From NCBI GenBank assembly GCA_951812585.1, contig OX638318.1, positions 462,819-526,818 on the forward strand: a stretch of 64,000 nucleotides of DNA, given 5' to 3'. Positions 19,943 through 28,629 of this stretch are shown here, one piece after another. Below the pieces are notes generated by a model. It had not been told where the DNA came from. It saw only the letters and a program-made list of their open reading frames with translations, and did no database searches. Numbering within the stretch: position 1 is the first letter of the stretch; every line of letters begins with the position of its first letter. Made by a program: the position numbers and the translations under genes. Origin of the DNA: Rhodothermales bacterium (GTDB lineage: Bacteria > Bacteroidota > Rhodothermia > Rhodothermales > Bin80).

Positions 19943-22126
19943 ATGTTGCGGTTGCTGCTTGCCCTCTTGGTCTTTTGCACAATACCTGCAGCGAATGGGC
20001 AAAATGCGGGCATCTTTATCAGCGCTGAGGATGCCGCCGCTATCCGCGGAGCGCAAGGCCAGTTCACGCTGCTTGATCATTCCGTCACCTTGGCGGCCGA
20101 AACGATGGCCGCCGCCTTCGCGCACCCCATCGAAGTGCCGCCGCCCGGCGAGGCCGGCGGATACGCGCATGAGCGGCACAAACAGAACTACCGCGAGATG
20201 CGCCTGGCTGGGCTCTTATACAGCATCACCGAAGAAGTGCGGTATGCGGCCTTCGTGCGCGACATGCTGGAAGCATATGCGGTGCTCTATCCCACGCTGG
20301 ACGCGCATCCACTGGCGCATCACCAGCGACCCGGAAAGATTTTTCACCAGACCCTGAATGAAGAGGTGTGGCTGGTCCATACGGCCATTGCCTACGACTG
20401 CGTATACGACTGGCTGTCCGAGGAAGAGCGCGCTCGTTTTGAGACCAACATATTCCGCCCGATGGCGGAATGGTTTCTCGTGCGCAATGAGGCGGAATTC
20501 AATAGGATACATAATCACGGTACCTGGGCCGTCGCTGCCGTCGGCATGATCGGCTATGTTATGGGCGATCTGTCCTTGGCGGAAAAGGCCTTGTACGGCT
20601 CCAAGCTGGACAAGAACGGCGGGTTTCTTAGGCAGCTTGACCTGCTGTTTTCGCCTGACGGATACTACATGGAAGGACCCTACTACATCCGCTATGCACT
20701 GATGCCCTTCTTCTATTTTGCGGAAGCGGTTCAGCGAATGCAACCGGAAATAGGCATCTATGAGTACCGCGACGAGATTCTGCGCAAAGCTTACTACGCT
20801 GCGGTTCAAACGTCCTTTCCCAATGGAATCTTTCCGCCGATTAACGATGCCTCGCTCACGATGGACGTGGCCGCACCGGAGGTCGTCTTGTCGAATGCCC
20901 TGACGTATGATCGCTACGGTGCGGACAAGGCACTGCTCGGTGTAGCCGGTGTACAGGAACGCGTATCGCTCAATCGCGGCGGCCTGATGCTGGCACGCGA
21001 CTACGAGGACCTGGATTCAAAGCCGACCATCGACTGGCCGTCCGTGGAGTTTCGCGACGGCCACGACGGCACGCGCGGCGGGCTGGGCATACTGCGCATG
21101 GGCGAGGGGCAGGATCAATCCATGCTTCTTATGAAATACGGCGTGCATGGCGGCGGCCACGGACACTTTGACAAGTTGCACTTCATCTTTTTCGATCAGG
21201 GGCGACAAGTAATCCGGGATTATGGATTTGGACGATGGATCAACATAGAGCCTAAGTTCGGCGGTCGCTACCTGCCCGAGAACGACTCCTATGCCATGCA
21301 GACCGTGGCACACAACACGGTCGTGGTGGACGAAACCACGCAAAACGCATGGGACGAAGGCGAGGCCGAGACCACCGCCGGGCAGCGTCACTTCTTTGAC
21401 GCACAAAGCGCGAGGGTCAAGGTCATGAGCGCCCGCGCAGACACCTATTACGAGGGTGTGGGCATGCAGCGCACCATGTTTCTGATTCAGGATGCGTCCC
21501 TTGAATATCCCGTTGTGGTTGATCTGTTTCGCCTGCGCAGCGATGCTCCGCATGTGTACGATTACCCGATTCATTACCGCGGGCAGATAATCAACACCAA
21601 CCTCGACCTGGAGACCAGCAAGACCGCACTCGCGCCCCTGGGGGATAACTTTGGATACGAACACATCTGGAATACCGCGCAAGCCGCAACAGATTCGACT
21701 GTCCGCTTCACATGGCTGGACGGGAACCGGTACTACTCTCTCATTGCGGCGGGCTGGCCGGGTGCGGAAGTGCTGCTAGGTCGCACAGGTGCCAACGACC
21801 CTGACTTCAACCTGCGATCAGACCCGTTACTGTTGCTCCGGCATCGTGGTTCGGACCACCTTTTTGCTTCCGTTATCATGCCGCATGGCTACTTCAACGA
21901 AGCCCAGGAACGTTCAAACCAGGCGCGACCTTCCGTCAGGGAGGTGCATGTCGTGGGCCACTCCGAAGAGGGTAGCGTTGTTGAAGTATCGGGCTACGAA
22001 GGCCCCCTGTGGCGCATCTTTGTCACCAACAAGCCGACGGCGGACACTGTTTCAGTCAATTTTGGCGGTAAGCAATATGAGTGGTCCGGCGCCTACCATG
22101 TGGAATATCTGGACCGGCAGAACTAA
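19943..22126 (+). CDS. PL17 oligoalginate lyase (heparinase II/III superfamily)
   Basis: PL17 enzymes cut alginate oligomers from the end by beta-elimination, releasing unsaturated monomer that becomes DEH. The ATG at 19943 gives a 727-residue product with signal peptide (F-C-T-I-P-A-A-N-G-Q). An (alpha/alpha) toroid precedes a beta-sandwich carrying the H-G-G-G-H-G-H-F-D-K motif of heparinase II/III-type lyases. N191-H192 (in H-N-H-G-T) and Y248 (in Y-M-E-G-P-Y-Y-I-R-Y) reproduce the Asn-His...Tyr set of Alg17c with the same 56-residue spacing. It begins a plus-strand operon with an SDR and a TRAP transporter. No lipobox, so probably periplasmic. Confidence 0.88.
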   Translation: MLRLLLALLVFCTIPAANGQNAGIFISAEDAAAIRGAQGQFTLLDHSVTLAAETMAAAFAHPIEVPPPGEAGGYAHERHKQNYREMRLAGLLYSITEEVRYAAFVRDMLEAYAVLYPTLDAHPLAHHQRPGKIFHQTLNEEVWLVHTAIAYDCVYDWLSEEERARFETNIFRPMAEWFLVRNEAEFNRIHNHGTWAVAAVGMIGYVMGDLSLAEKALYGSKLDKNGGFLRQLDLLFSPDGYYMEGPYYIRYALMPFFYFAEAVQRMQPEIGIYEYRDEILRKAYYAAVQTSFPNGIFPPINDASLTMDVAAPEVVLSNALTYDRYGADKALLGVAGVQERVSLNRGGLMLARDYEDLDSKPTIDWPSVEFRDGHDGTRGGLGILRMGEGQDQSMLLMKYGVHGGGHGHFDKLHFIFFDQGRQVIRDYGFGRWINIEPKFGGRYLPENDSYAMQTVAHNTVVVDETTQNAWDEGEAETTAGQRHFFDAQSARVKVMSARADTYYEGVGMQRTMFLIQDASLEYPVVVDLFRLRSDAPHVYDYPIHYRGQIINTNLDLETSKTALAPLGDNFGYEHIWNTAQAATDSTVRFTWLDGNRYYSLIAAGWPGAEVLLGRTGANDPDFNLRSDPLLLLRHRGSDHLFASVIMPHGYFNEAQERSNQARPSVREVHVVGHSEEGSVVEVSGYEGPLWRIFVTNKPTADTVSVNFGGKQYEWSGAYHVEYLDRQN

Positions 22127-22150
22127 GCCCAGCCTACGACCCCAATTGCT

Positions 22151-22909
22151 ATGAACATAGACCTTATGAACAAGACCGCACTGATCACCGGCGGCGGTCG
22201 GGACATTGGCCGGGCCATCGCGTGCCAACTGGCGGACGCGGGCGCTTCGGTGGTGGTCAACTACCACACGAGCGCCGATCAGGCGCACGCGACGGTGAAC
22301 GAAATCAAGCGTCGGGGTGGACATGCCGTAGCCGTACAGGCTGATGTGACCTGCACACAGGCAGCACAACGCCTGGTAGAGACGGCCATCAATACCTTCG
22401 GCGGCTCGCTGGACATTCTGGTCAACAATGCTGGTGGGCTGCTCGCCAGAAAAAAGATCCGCGAAATGGATGAAGCATTTTGGGATGCGGTTATGGCCGT
22501 CAACCTCAAGAGCGTCTTCCTGGTAACACGCGCCGCGCTACCTTACATGAATGCCGGCGGGGCCATCGTCAACGTGTCCTCGCTGGCGGCGCGCAATGGG
22601 GGCGGGGGCGGATCAGTAGCTTACGCCACCGCCAAGGGCGGTGTCCTGACCATGACCCGAGGACTGTCCAAGGAGCTCGCCCCTCAAAAGATTCGCGTGA
22701 ACTGCGTCTCGCCCGGCCTCATCAATACCACGTTCCACGATACGTTCACCCCTGGAGAGGTCCGGAAGACGGTCGCTGCCAACACCTCTGCAGGACGCGA
22801 AGGAGAATCTGAAGATGTGGCGAATGCGGTCGTGTTTTTGGCCTCGGACGCAGCGTCGTACCTAAACGGGGAATCCGTAGAAATCAACGGCGGACTGTAC
22901 TACGTCTAA
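22151..22909 (+). CDS. SDR oxidoreductase, candidate DEH reductase
   Basis: A 252-residue classical short-chain dehydrogenase. It has T-G-G-G-R-D-I-G as the nucleotide-binding turn, N-N-A-G-G at ~90, catalytic Ser in N-V-S-S-L and Y-A-T-A-K as the Tyr/Lys pair, and ends in the usual E-I-N-G-G-L-Y. Position directly after a PL17 lyase (24 bp) and before uronate-type TRAP genes suggests NAD(P)H-dependent reduction of 4-deoxy-L-erythro-5-hexoseulose uronate to 2-keto-3-deoxygluconate. This substrate is inferred from context only; the fold alone would also fit other keto-sugars. Confidence 0.8.
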   Translation: MNIDLMNKTALITGGGRDIGRAIACQLADAGASVVVNYHTSADQAHATVNEIKRRGGHAVAVQADVTCTQAAQRLVETAINTFGGSLDILVNNAGGLLARKKIREMDEAFWDAVMAVNLKSVFLVTRAALPYMNAGGAIVNVSSLAARNGGGGGSVAYATAKGGVLTMTRGLSKELAPQKIRVNCVSPGLINTTFHDTFTPGEVRKTVAANTSAGREGESEDVANAVVFLASDAASYLNGESVEINGGLYYV

Positions 22910-22923
22910 TGGGCGGCAAGACA

Positions 22924-22954
22924 GCCATCCAAGGCCCGCATTGGGATGGCCTTT
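22924..22954 (+). terminator. Stem-loop with T-run between SDR and dctP
   Basis: GCCATCC (22924-22930) pairs with GGATGGC (22944-22950), followed by CTTTT. It could attenuate transcription so that lyase/SDR and transporter genes are expressed at different levels. Confidence 0.45.
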
Positions 22955-22985
22955 TGCTGGGATGGCCTTTGCTTAATTCTGCCTA

Positions 22986-23975
22986 ATGAATCGACCTGTT
23001 CTGCCGCTTTGCATAGCGCTCGCATTGATCGCGGGCGGATGCCAATCGGCCAGCGATACCATAGAACTCAGGCTGGCGCATGTCCTGGACTCCACGCATC
23101 CGGTCCACTTGGGCATGGCGCACATGGGTGAGCGGTTGCAATCGCTCTCGGGCGGCAGCATGCAGGTCAAGATCTACCCGAATGGGCAGTTGGGCAATGA
23201 GCGCGAAACGGTTGAGCTCTTGCAGCTGGGCACGTTGGATATGGCCAAGACCGCTTCCAGTGTGATCGAAAACTTCGTGCCTGCCATGGGCGTGTACAGC
23301 CTGCCCTTTCTGTTTGATGACCACGCACACCTGTGGAGAACGCTGGAAAGCGAAATAGGAAGGGAAATACTCCTGAAGGGTGAGCCCTATCGCGTGCGTG
23401 GGCTGTGCTACTACGATGCGGGGTTTCGGAGCTTTTATGTGCGCACACGCAGTGTCGTAACGCCGGCAGACCTCGAAGGACTCAAGATCAGGGTCATGCG
23501 CAGCAACCTGTCGATTCAAACCGTGAACATGCTCGGCGCCAATGCGACCCCAATGGCGTACGGCGAATTGTACACGGCCCTGCAGCAGGGCGTGGTCGAC
23601 GGTGCAGAGAACAATCCGCCCAACTTTTACGGTTCCAAGCACTTTGAGCAGGCTCGGCACTATACCCTGGATGAACATGCCGCGCCGCCCGATGTGCTCC
23701 TTATCGGCACACACACATGGAACCGGCTGAGCGCACAGCAACAGGCATGGTTGGCGCAAGCTGTGCAGGAGTCAGTGGCGTTTCAACGGCTGCGGTGGCA
23801 GGAGGCGACCGAGGTGGCTTTGGAAGCACTGGAGGAAGCAGGCGTTACGGTCGTACGACCGGACAAGCGCCCGTTTCAGGAAGCCGTGCAACCGCTGTAC
23901 GATGCGCTGGCGGACGATGCACTCGGGAGATGGGCCGCGCGCATCCGGGCACTTCGGGCTGCGGAACTGGACTAG
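22986..23975 (+). CDS. dctP: TRAP transporter solute-binding protein DctP
   Basis: A 329-residue DctP-family lipoprotein (signal ending A-G-G-C). TRAP binding proteins capture organic acids and hand them to the membrane subunits. Family marks are R-L-A-H-V-L near the start, N-G-Q-L-G-N-E-R-E-T-V-E-L-L-Q, the carboxylate-binding arginine in G-L-K-I-R-V-M (~170), and G-V-V-D-G-A-E-N-N at ~208. The lipid anchor is less usual than a free periplasmic form. Neighbouring PL17 and SDR genes point to a uronate such as DEH as ligand; that is inference. dctQ follows after 6 bp. Confidence 0.9.
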   Translation: MNRPVLPLCIALALIAGGCQSASDTIELRLAHVLDSTHPVHLGMAHMGERLQSLSGGSMQVKIYPNGQLGNERETVELLQLGTLDMAKTASSVIENFVPAMGVYSLPFLFDDHAHLWRTLESEIGREILLKGEPYRVRGLCYYDAGFRSFYVRTRSVVTPADLEGLKIRVMRSNLSIQTVNMLGANATPMAYGELYTALQQGVVDGAENNPPNFYGSKHFEQARHYTLDEHAAPPDVLLIGTHTWNRLSAQQQAWLAQAVQESVAFQRLRWQEATEVALEALEEAGVTVVRPDKRPFQEAVQPLYDALADDALGRWAARIRALRAAELD

Positions 23976-23981
23976 GCAGGC

Positions 23982-24467
23982 ATGACCCGCATCATAGACC
24001 GAGGCTTGGCCGTCGTGCTGATCACACTCATGAGTGTGATGGTCATCACTGTTTCATGGCAAGTAGCCACGCGCTACCTGCTCAACAGTCCCAGCTCCTA
24101 CACGGAGGAGCTGGCAACCTACCTGCTCATCTGGATCAGCCTCCTAGGGGCCGCCTATGCGCTTCGCCTGCGTGCACACCTTGGCATAGACATCGTGATC
24201 CGGCGGATGCGACCAATCAATCAGCGCCAGGCCCGCGTGTTGGCCTATGGGGTCATCATGATCTTCTCGCTGGTGGCACTCGTCTTCGGCGGCGGGTGGC
24301 TGGTCTACGTGACACTTGATTTGAACCAGCTCTCAGCGGCCTTTCAGCTCCCTATCGGGTACGTCTATACCGTGCTGCCCCTGAGCGGTCTGCTCATGAC
24401 CTATTACAGCATTGTAGCAATACGTGACTTGCGAGACGAGCAAGAGCACACGACTGACCCCCAATAA
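23982..24467 (+). CDS. dctQ: TRAP transporter small membrane subunit DctQ
   Basis: A 161-residue protein with four hydrophobic segments (approx. 10-32, 42-62, 83-107, 120-142) and the family's central W-Q-V-A-T-R-Y and E-E-L-A-T-Y-L-L-I-W motif. It forms the transport complex with DctM in the inner membrane. Located between dctP (6 bp) and dctM (18 bp) in one operon. Confidence 0.92.
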   Translation: MTRIIDRGLAVVLITLMSVMVITVSWQVATRYLLNSPSSYTEELATYLLIWISLLGAAYALRLRAHLGIDIVIRRMRPINQRQARVLAYGVIMIFSLVALVFGGGWLVYVTLDLNQLSAAFQLPIGYVYTVLPLSGLLMTYYSIVAIRDLRDEQEHTTDPQ

Positions 24468-24485
24468 TTCGGAGGATCCAACCGT

Positions 24486-25778
24486 ATGGGACTCGCCATA
24501 GTCGTCCTTCTTGCGAGCTTCGTGATCCTCCTGCTGATGGACGTGCCGGTCGCCTACTGCATCGGCATGGCGACGCTTCTGACCATGGTGGTAGCCGCTG
24601 ATTTTGTGCCGGCCGCCAGTACCACCGCCCAGCGCATCGCCACCGGCCTGGACAGCTTTACACTTCTGGCCATCCCCTTCTTCATATTGGCCGGGCACCT
24701 GATGGGTAGGGGTGGCATTGCGCGCAGGCTCATCGCGTTCGCACACGCCCTGATTGGCGCATTGCCTGGTGGCCTCGCCTTGGTTAACGTGATCGGCTGC
24801 ATGCTCTTTGGTGCCATCTCGGGCTCAGGGATTGCCGCCGCTGCCGCCATCGGCTCGGTGATGCATCCCAAGATGGTGGAAGGCGGCTATGCACCAGGCT
24901 TCAGCGCCGCAGTGAACGTCTCCTCCGCCACGACGGGGCTGATGATCCCGCCAAGCAACGTTCTGATCGTCTATTCGCTAGCCAGCGGAACGGTGTCTGT
25001 CGCCGCCCTGTTCATTGCCGGCTACTTGCCCGGCATCCTGATCGGCGGCTTTTTGATGGTTATTGCCGCCTACATGGCACATCGCAAAGGGTATGGAACG
25101 GGTGCGCGCGTACCGCTTTTGGAAGTGCTCAAACAATTCGTTCACGCCCTGCCTAGCCTTACGCTGGTGGTTGTCGTCATTGGCGGCATCGTGGCCGGCA
25201 TCTTCACTGCAACAGAGGCGGCAGCAACGGCCGTGCTTTATGCGCTGGTGTTGGTGTTCATCTATCGCGAAATCCGTATTCGCGAACTCCCCGACATACT
25301 GCTTGGCAGCGTGGTGACAACGGCTGTCGTCATGCTGCTGATTGGCACCTCGCTTGCACTGTCGTGGGTCCTTTCCTTTGAGGACATTCCGCAGACTATT
25401 GCAGGCACCCTGGTGACGCTAAGCGAGAGCAAGATCGGCGTGCTGCTCATCATCAATTTGCTCCTGCTCATCGTGGGCACCTTCATGGACATGACGCCCG
25501 CCATACTCATCTTTACGCCCATCTTCTTGCCCATAGTGACTGGCCTGGGCGTTGATCCACTTCACTTCGGCATCCTGATGGTGGCAAACTTGTGCATTGG
25601 GCTCTGCACGCCCCCAGTCGGCACGGTGCTCTTTGCGGGTGCAGGCGTCGCCAAGGTCCCTGTTCAATCTATGGTCCGGCCGCTGATTCCCCTGTACGCT
25701 GCGATGCTTGTCGCATTGATTCTCATCACCTTCATCCCTTCCATCACGCTCGTTCTCCCGCGTATCTTTGGACTCTGA
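24486..25778 (+). CDS. dctM: TRAP transporter large permease DctM
   Basis: A 430-residue polytopic permease with about 11-12 hydrophobic segments. Signature stretches include I-P-F-F-I-L-A-G-H-L-M, F-G-A-I-S-G-S-G-I-A-A-A-A-A-I-G and L-M-I-P-P-S-N. It uses an ion gradient, usually sodium, to import the ligand delivered by DctP. A good ribosome site, GGAGG at 24471-24475, lies 10 bases before the ATG. Last gene of the plus-strand alginate operon; the next gene converges from the other side. Confidence 0.95.
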   Translation: MGLAIVVLLASFVILLLMDVPVAYCIGMATLLTMVVAADFVPAASTTAQRIATGLDSFTLLAIPFFILAGHLMGRGGIARRLIAFAHALIGALPGGLALVNVIGCMLFGAISGSGIAAAAAIGSVMHPKMVEGGYAPGFSAAVNVSSATTGLMIPPSNVLIVYSLASGTVSVAALFIAGYLPGILIGGFLMVIAAYMAHRKGYGTGARVPLLEVLKQFVHALPSLTLVVVVIGGIVAGIFTATEAAATAVLYALVLVFIYREIRIRELPDILLGSVVTTAVVMLLIGTSLALSWVLSFEDIPQTIAGTLVTLSESKIGVLLIINLLLLIVGTFMDMTPAILIFTPIFLPIVTGLGVDPLHFGILMVANLCIGLCTPPVGTVLFAGAGVAKVPVQSMVRPLIPLYAAMLVALILITFIPSITLVLPRIFGL

Positions 25779-25837
25779 GCCCTGTCGGCATACGCGGATT
25801 CATTGCTTCGAGAAAAGTTCAGCGCACTGCCAGCACC

Positions 25838-25933
25838 AAGGCCTGCGGGGATCAGTTGCTCCTTCCGAGACTGCGGCACCCGCGTAGTGCATGCCGGCCT
25901 GCCGGCATGCAAGGCCTGCGCGGATCAGTTGCT
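25838..25933. repeat. Imperfect 73-bp tandem repeat at convergent gene ends
   Basis: A 23-bp unit at 25838-25860 recurs at 25911-25933 with one difference, and weaker similarity continues (GTAGTGCAYGCYGG at ~25885 and ~25949). The second unit abuts and overlaps the 3' end of the PL6-fusion gene, so the array looks like a duplication of that gene end. Confidence 0.55.
25888..25911. terminator. Perfect 10-bp hairpin between convergent operons
   Basis: TGCATGCCGG, loop CCTG, CCGGCATGCA. It lies between the stops of dctM (plus) and the PL6-fusion gene (minus), where a bidirectional terminator is expected. There is no T-run. Confidence 0.5.
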
Positions 25934-25938
25934 ACGCG

Positions 25939-28629
25939 CTACTGCTGACGTAGTGCACGCTGGTATGCGTACAGAGAGGGCACCGACTGACCTGGCCTGT
26001 TGATACCTTCCAAATGTACGCCTGCCGCACGGGTCATGCGCACCGGCACATGCGCATGCAACCCAATAAGCATAGCGGGCGGTGCCAGTTCACCCACATA
26101 GGCGGGAAGGCGCATCGCCTCCGGGCCCTCGTACTGCACAGTGATATTCCACAGCACCGGAGCAGCCCCCGCACCCATCTCCCACAGGGGCTCACCACTG
26201 CTTGCAACCGTTAGCTGTTCGTAAAGGCTGACCGAATGGCAGGGATGGAGCTGCTTCACGCGTCCGCGCACGAATACATTGTAGGCACTCTGGCCTTCGC
26301 AGCTGATCGAATGGATGGCCGGCGCATCGAAATCGAAATCGTGCACGAACACCTGCTGCGCGTCGGTGAGCTGCAGACCTAGATGGCCGGCACGGCCAGA
26401 CGTCGACACGCGATCCAACGAAACCTGGGATGAGACATGCAAAAGGAATCCGGCGTCCGCGTTGCGGACCGTTACATCGCGGATCCATGCCTGCCGCACG
26501 CTGCTGAGGAAGATGGCATTGTACCCGTCTTCCAGGTGATGCCCGCTGTAAGGTACAGGCTCAAACTCCACCGACAAGTGTTCAATGCCGACTTCGGTGA
26601 GCACCGCCTTAGATTCCAGCCACGGCTGCATGTCCGCCGAAAGGATGGCCCAGACGGGCGCTTTAGTGGTGAGAACCCGACCTTCCATGGCCACTATGGT
26701 GATGTCCTGCGTCACGCGCTTACCGCTCCGCGTAGTCCAGACCAAGCGCGCATCGCCGACTGCGACCATCACCGACGAATCTGCCACTGTGATCGTACGG
26801 CCTTCCGCCCGCACGACCGATGTGCTGCGCGGCGCAGCTGTGGCTTCCGGCGGGCGCACCCAGAAATAGCCCCCCATAGAAGAGAACCGTGAATGCATAC
26901 GTCCCTGTACCAACGGTAGACCTGCGTCCGCTGGACTCCCTTGTGGCACCGCTACAGCGGCCAGCGGCTTTTCGATGATGATGCGGGTTCGATGTGGCCC
27001 GCGCCCTTGCACAACCAGGCTGTCGCGCTCCATCAGGAGCACGCCCGACAGGTGGAACTGTCCCTCAGGTATCCCAACGACGGCCAGGCCCTCCTGGGCA
27101 TGCGCCGCTGCAAATGCCCGCTGAAACGCCTCCGTATCGTCGCGGGTATCGTCGCCCGTGGCGCCGAAATCTGCAACATTCAGCGTAGGCGCATACTTCG
27201 GCGGCGGTCGCATATCCCACTGGTACCCGACATACGAAAAATCCGGCAGGCTGCCAGCCGTATCAGGCAGCACGCTTGGCGTCCATTCAGCCCCCCACCA
27301 GTAAGGACCCACCTCCGATGGCGTGAGCGGCGGCTGCGCAAGGGATGCGCCCTTGCCGGCAGCCGGCCCGTCGGGGTCGGGGCTGTACATTCCATCCGGC
27401 GAGCGGATCAGCACCGGATCTTGCCACGCGATCCCGTCGGGATGTGGCATGCCCAAGGCTGCTCCGTAGAATACGTTGCCACGCCAGCGGATCGCTTCCG
27501 GCGTCACCTGCATGGTCAGTACGGGCCCCTCAGCCCGTACCACATTATCCTCGAATGATACGTCTTCTGGAAGGAGCGTCTTTTCTCCATCGGCGCCCAG
27601 GCCGAAGAGCACACTTACCCGTGTGCCGACAAACGTGTTGTGGGCGATCACCGGGCGCTTCACCTGGAAGTAGCGGTTCAGCGGCGAGTTCGGGATGCCA
27701 TTCATGATGGACAGTGAAGCCCGTGAAGAATCACCCCGGAGGTGGGCGAAGTAGTTGCCCGTGACCTGATGATCTTCGCCGATGATGCGCACCCCGCCCG
27801 TGCCCGGCTTGTCATTGCCCAGGAAGTAGTTTGCTTCGACCACCGCTTCATTGCCGTGACGCAGCGTCAGCGCCCCCTGCGCTTCCAGGAAAGTGTTATG
27901 CCGATAAGTGTTGCCGCCGGACTTGTTAGAGATAATTTCGTGCTCCCCGTTGGTGCGTTCGAACAGGTTGTGCTCCACCACGGTGTAGGAGTGCTGCATG
28001 GAACGGGCGCTCGTGCCGATGCGGATGGTTTCGCCGCCATTCTTGCCCAGCCGCGGACGATGACCAAAATGATTGTGGTCAATGCGATGATGATTCGGAA
28101 TGTCGTGTGGGGGATCGGCCAACCAGACCACCAGCGTTGCGCCATCGTGGGTCTTGCCGGCAAAGTAGCAGTGATCCACGCGGTTGTGCGTGCCGTAAAG
28201 CGACAGCCACTTGTACTGGCGCAGCCAGTCCGGAGGATTGTATTCGGTGATGGCGCAACTTGTGATCCGGCTGTGGTGGGCTGGCCTGTGCGTGCGAAAT
28301 GCGACGATGTGCCCACCCTCCAGCGCGCCCCGATGAAACCACAGCCCTTCCACCTTAAGGTAGCTTCCCCCGATGCGCAACCGGGACGTGCCGGTCAGGA
28401 TCACTGCGCCGGGCGTTTGTGCCCGAACCGTGATGGAATCCCCCTCCGCACCGTCTGCATCAAACACCAGGTCGGCATCACGCCATATGCCATCAGCCAG
28501 GATGATCGTGTCCCCGGGGCGGGCCTTGTCCACGGCTGCAGCAAACTCCTCCGGAGTGCGCACCAGCGTATCGGGCCAGCCCGGTCCTGCACCCACCAGC
28601 AGGCACAGAAAGATGATTAGCGCCCGCAT
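25939..28629 (-). CDS. PL6 alginate lyase fused to a pectate-lyase-3-type beta-helix
   Basis: PL6 enzymes (chondroitinase B/alginate lyase) are right-handed beta-helices. In this 896-residue secreted protein residues ~22-470 are PL6-like, with the catalytic Lys in I-S-N-K-S-G-G (K236) and Arg in L-R-H-G-N-E-A (R257). A linker leads to a second helix domain (~485-880) that opens with V-A-D-F-G-A-T-G-D-D-T-R-D-D-T-E-A-F-Q, the signature of pectate-lyase superfamily 3/GH28-like folds. There is no C-terminal sorting domain, unlike the other lyases of the locus. Start at 28629 overlaps the upstream stop by one base (TGATG). Likely attacks alginate; the role of the second domain is unknown. Confidence 0.85.
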   Translation of the reverse strand: MRALIIFLCLLVGAGPGWPDTLVRTPEEFAAAVDKARPGDTIILADGIWRDADLVFDADGAEGDSITVRAQTPGAVILTGTSRLRIGGSYLKVEGLWFHRGALEGGHIVAFRTHRPAHHSRITSCAITEYNPPDWLRQYKWLSLYGTHNRVDHCYFAGKTHDGATLVVWLADPPHDIPNHHRIDHNHFGHRPRLGKNGGETIRIGTSARSMQHSYTVVEHNLFERTNGEHEIISNKSGGNTYRHNTFLEAQGALTLRHGNEAVVEANYFLGNDKPGTGGVRIIGEDHQVTGNYFAHLRGDSSRASLSIMNGIPNSPLNRYFQVKRPVIAHNTFVGTRVSVLFGLGADGEKTLLPEDVSFEDNVVRAEGPVLTMQVTPEAIRWRGNVFYGAALGMPHPDGIAWQDPVLIRSPDGMYSPDPDGPAAGKGASLAQPPLTPSEVGPYWWGAEWTPSVLPDTAGSLPDFSYVGYQWDMRPPPKYAPTLNVADFGATGDDTRDDTEAFQRAFAAAHAQEGLAVVGIPEGQFHLSGVLLMERDSLVVQGRGPHRTRIIIEKPLAAVAVPQGSPADAGLPLVQGRMHSRFSSMGGYFWVRPPEATAAPRSTSVVRAEGRTITVADSSVMVAVGDARLVWTTRSGKRVTQDITIVAMEGRVLTTKAPVWAILSADMQPWLESKAVLTEVGIEHLSVEFEPVPYSGHHLEDGYNAIFLSSVRQAWIRDVTVRNADAGFLLHVSSQVSLDRVSTSGRAGHLGLQLTDAQQVFVHDFDFDAPAIHSISCEGQSAYNVFVRGRVKQLHPCHSVSLYEQLTVASSGEPLWEMGAGAAPVLWNITVQYEGPEAMRLPAYVGELAPPAMLIGLHAHVPVRMTRAAGVHLEGINRPGQSVPSLYAYQRALRQQ

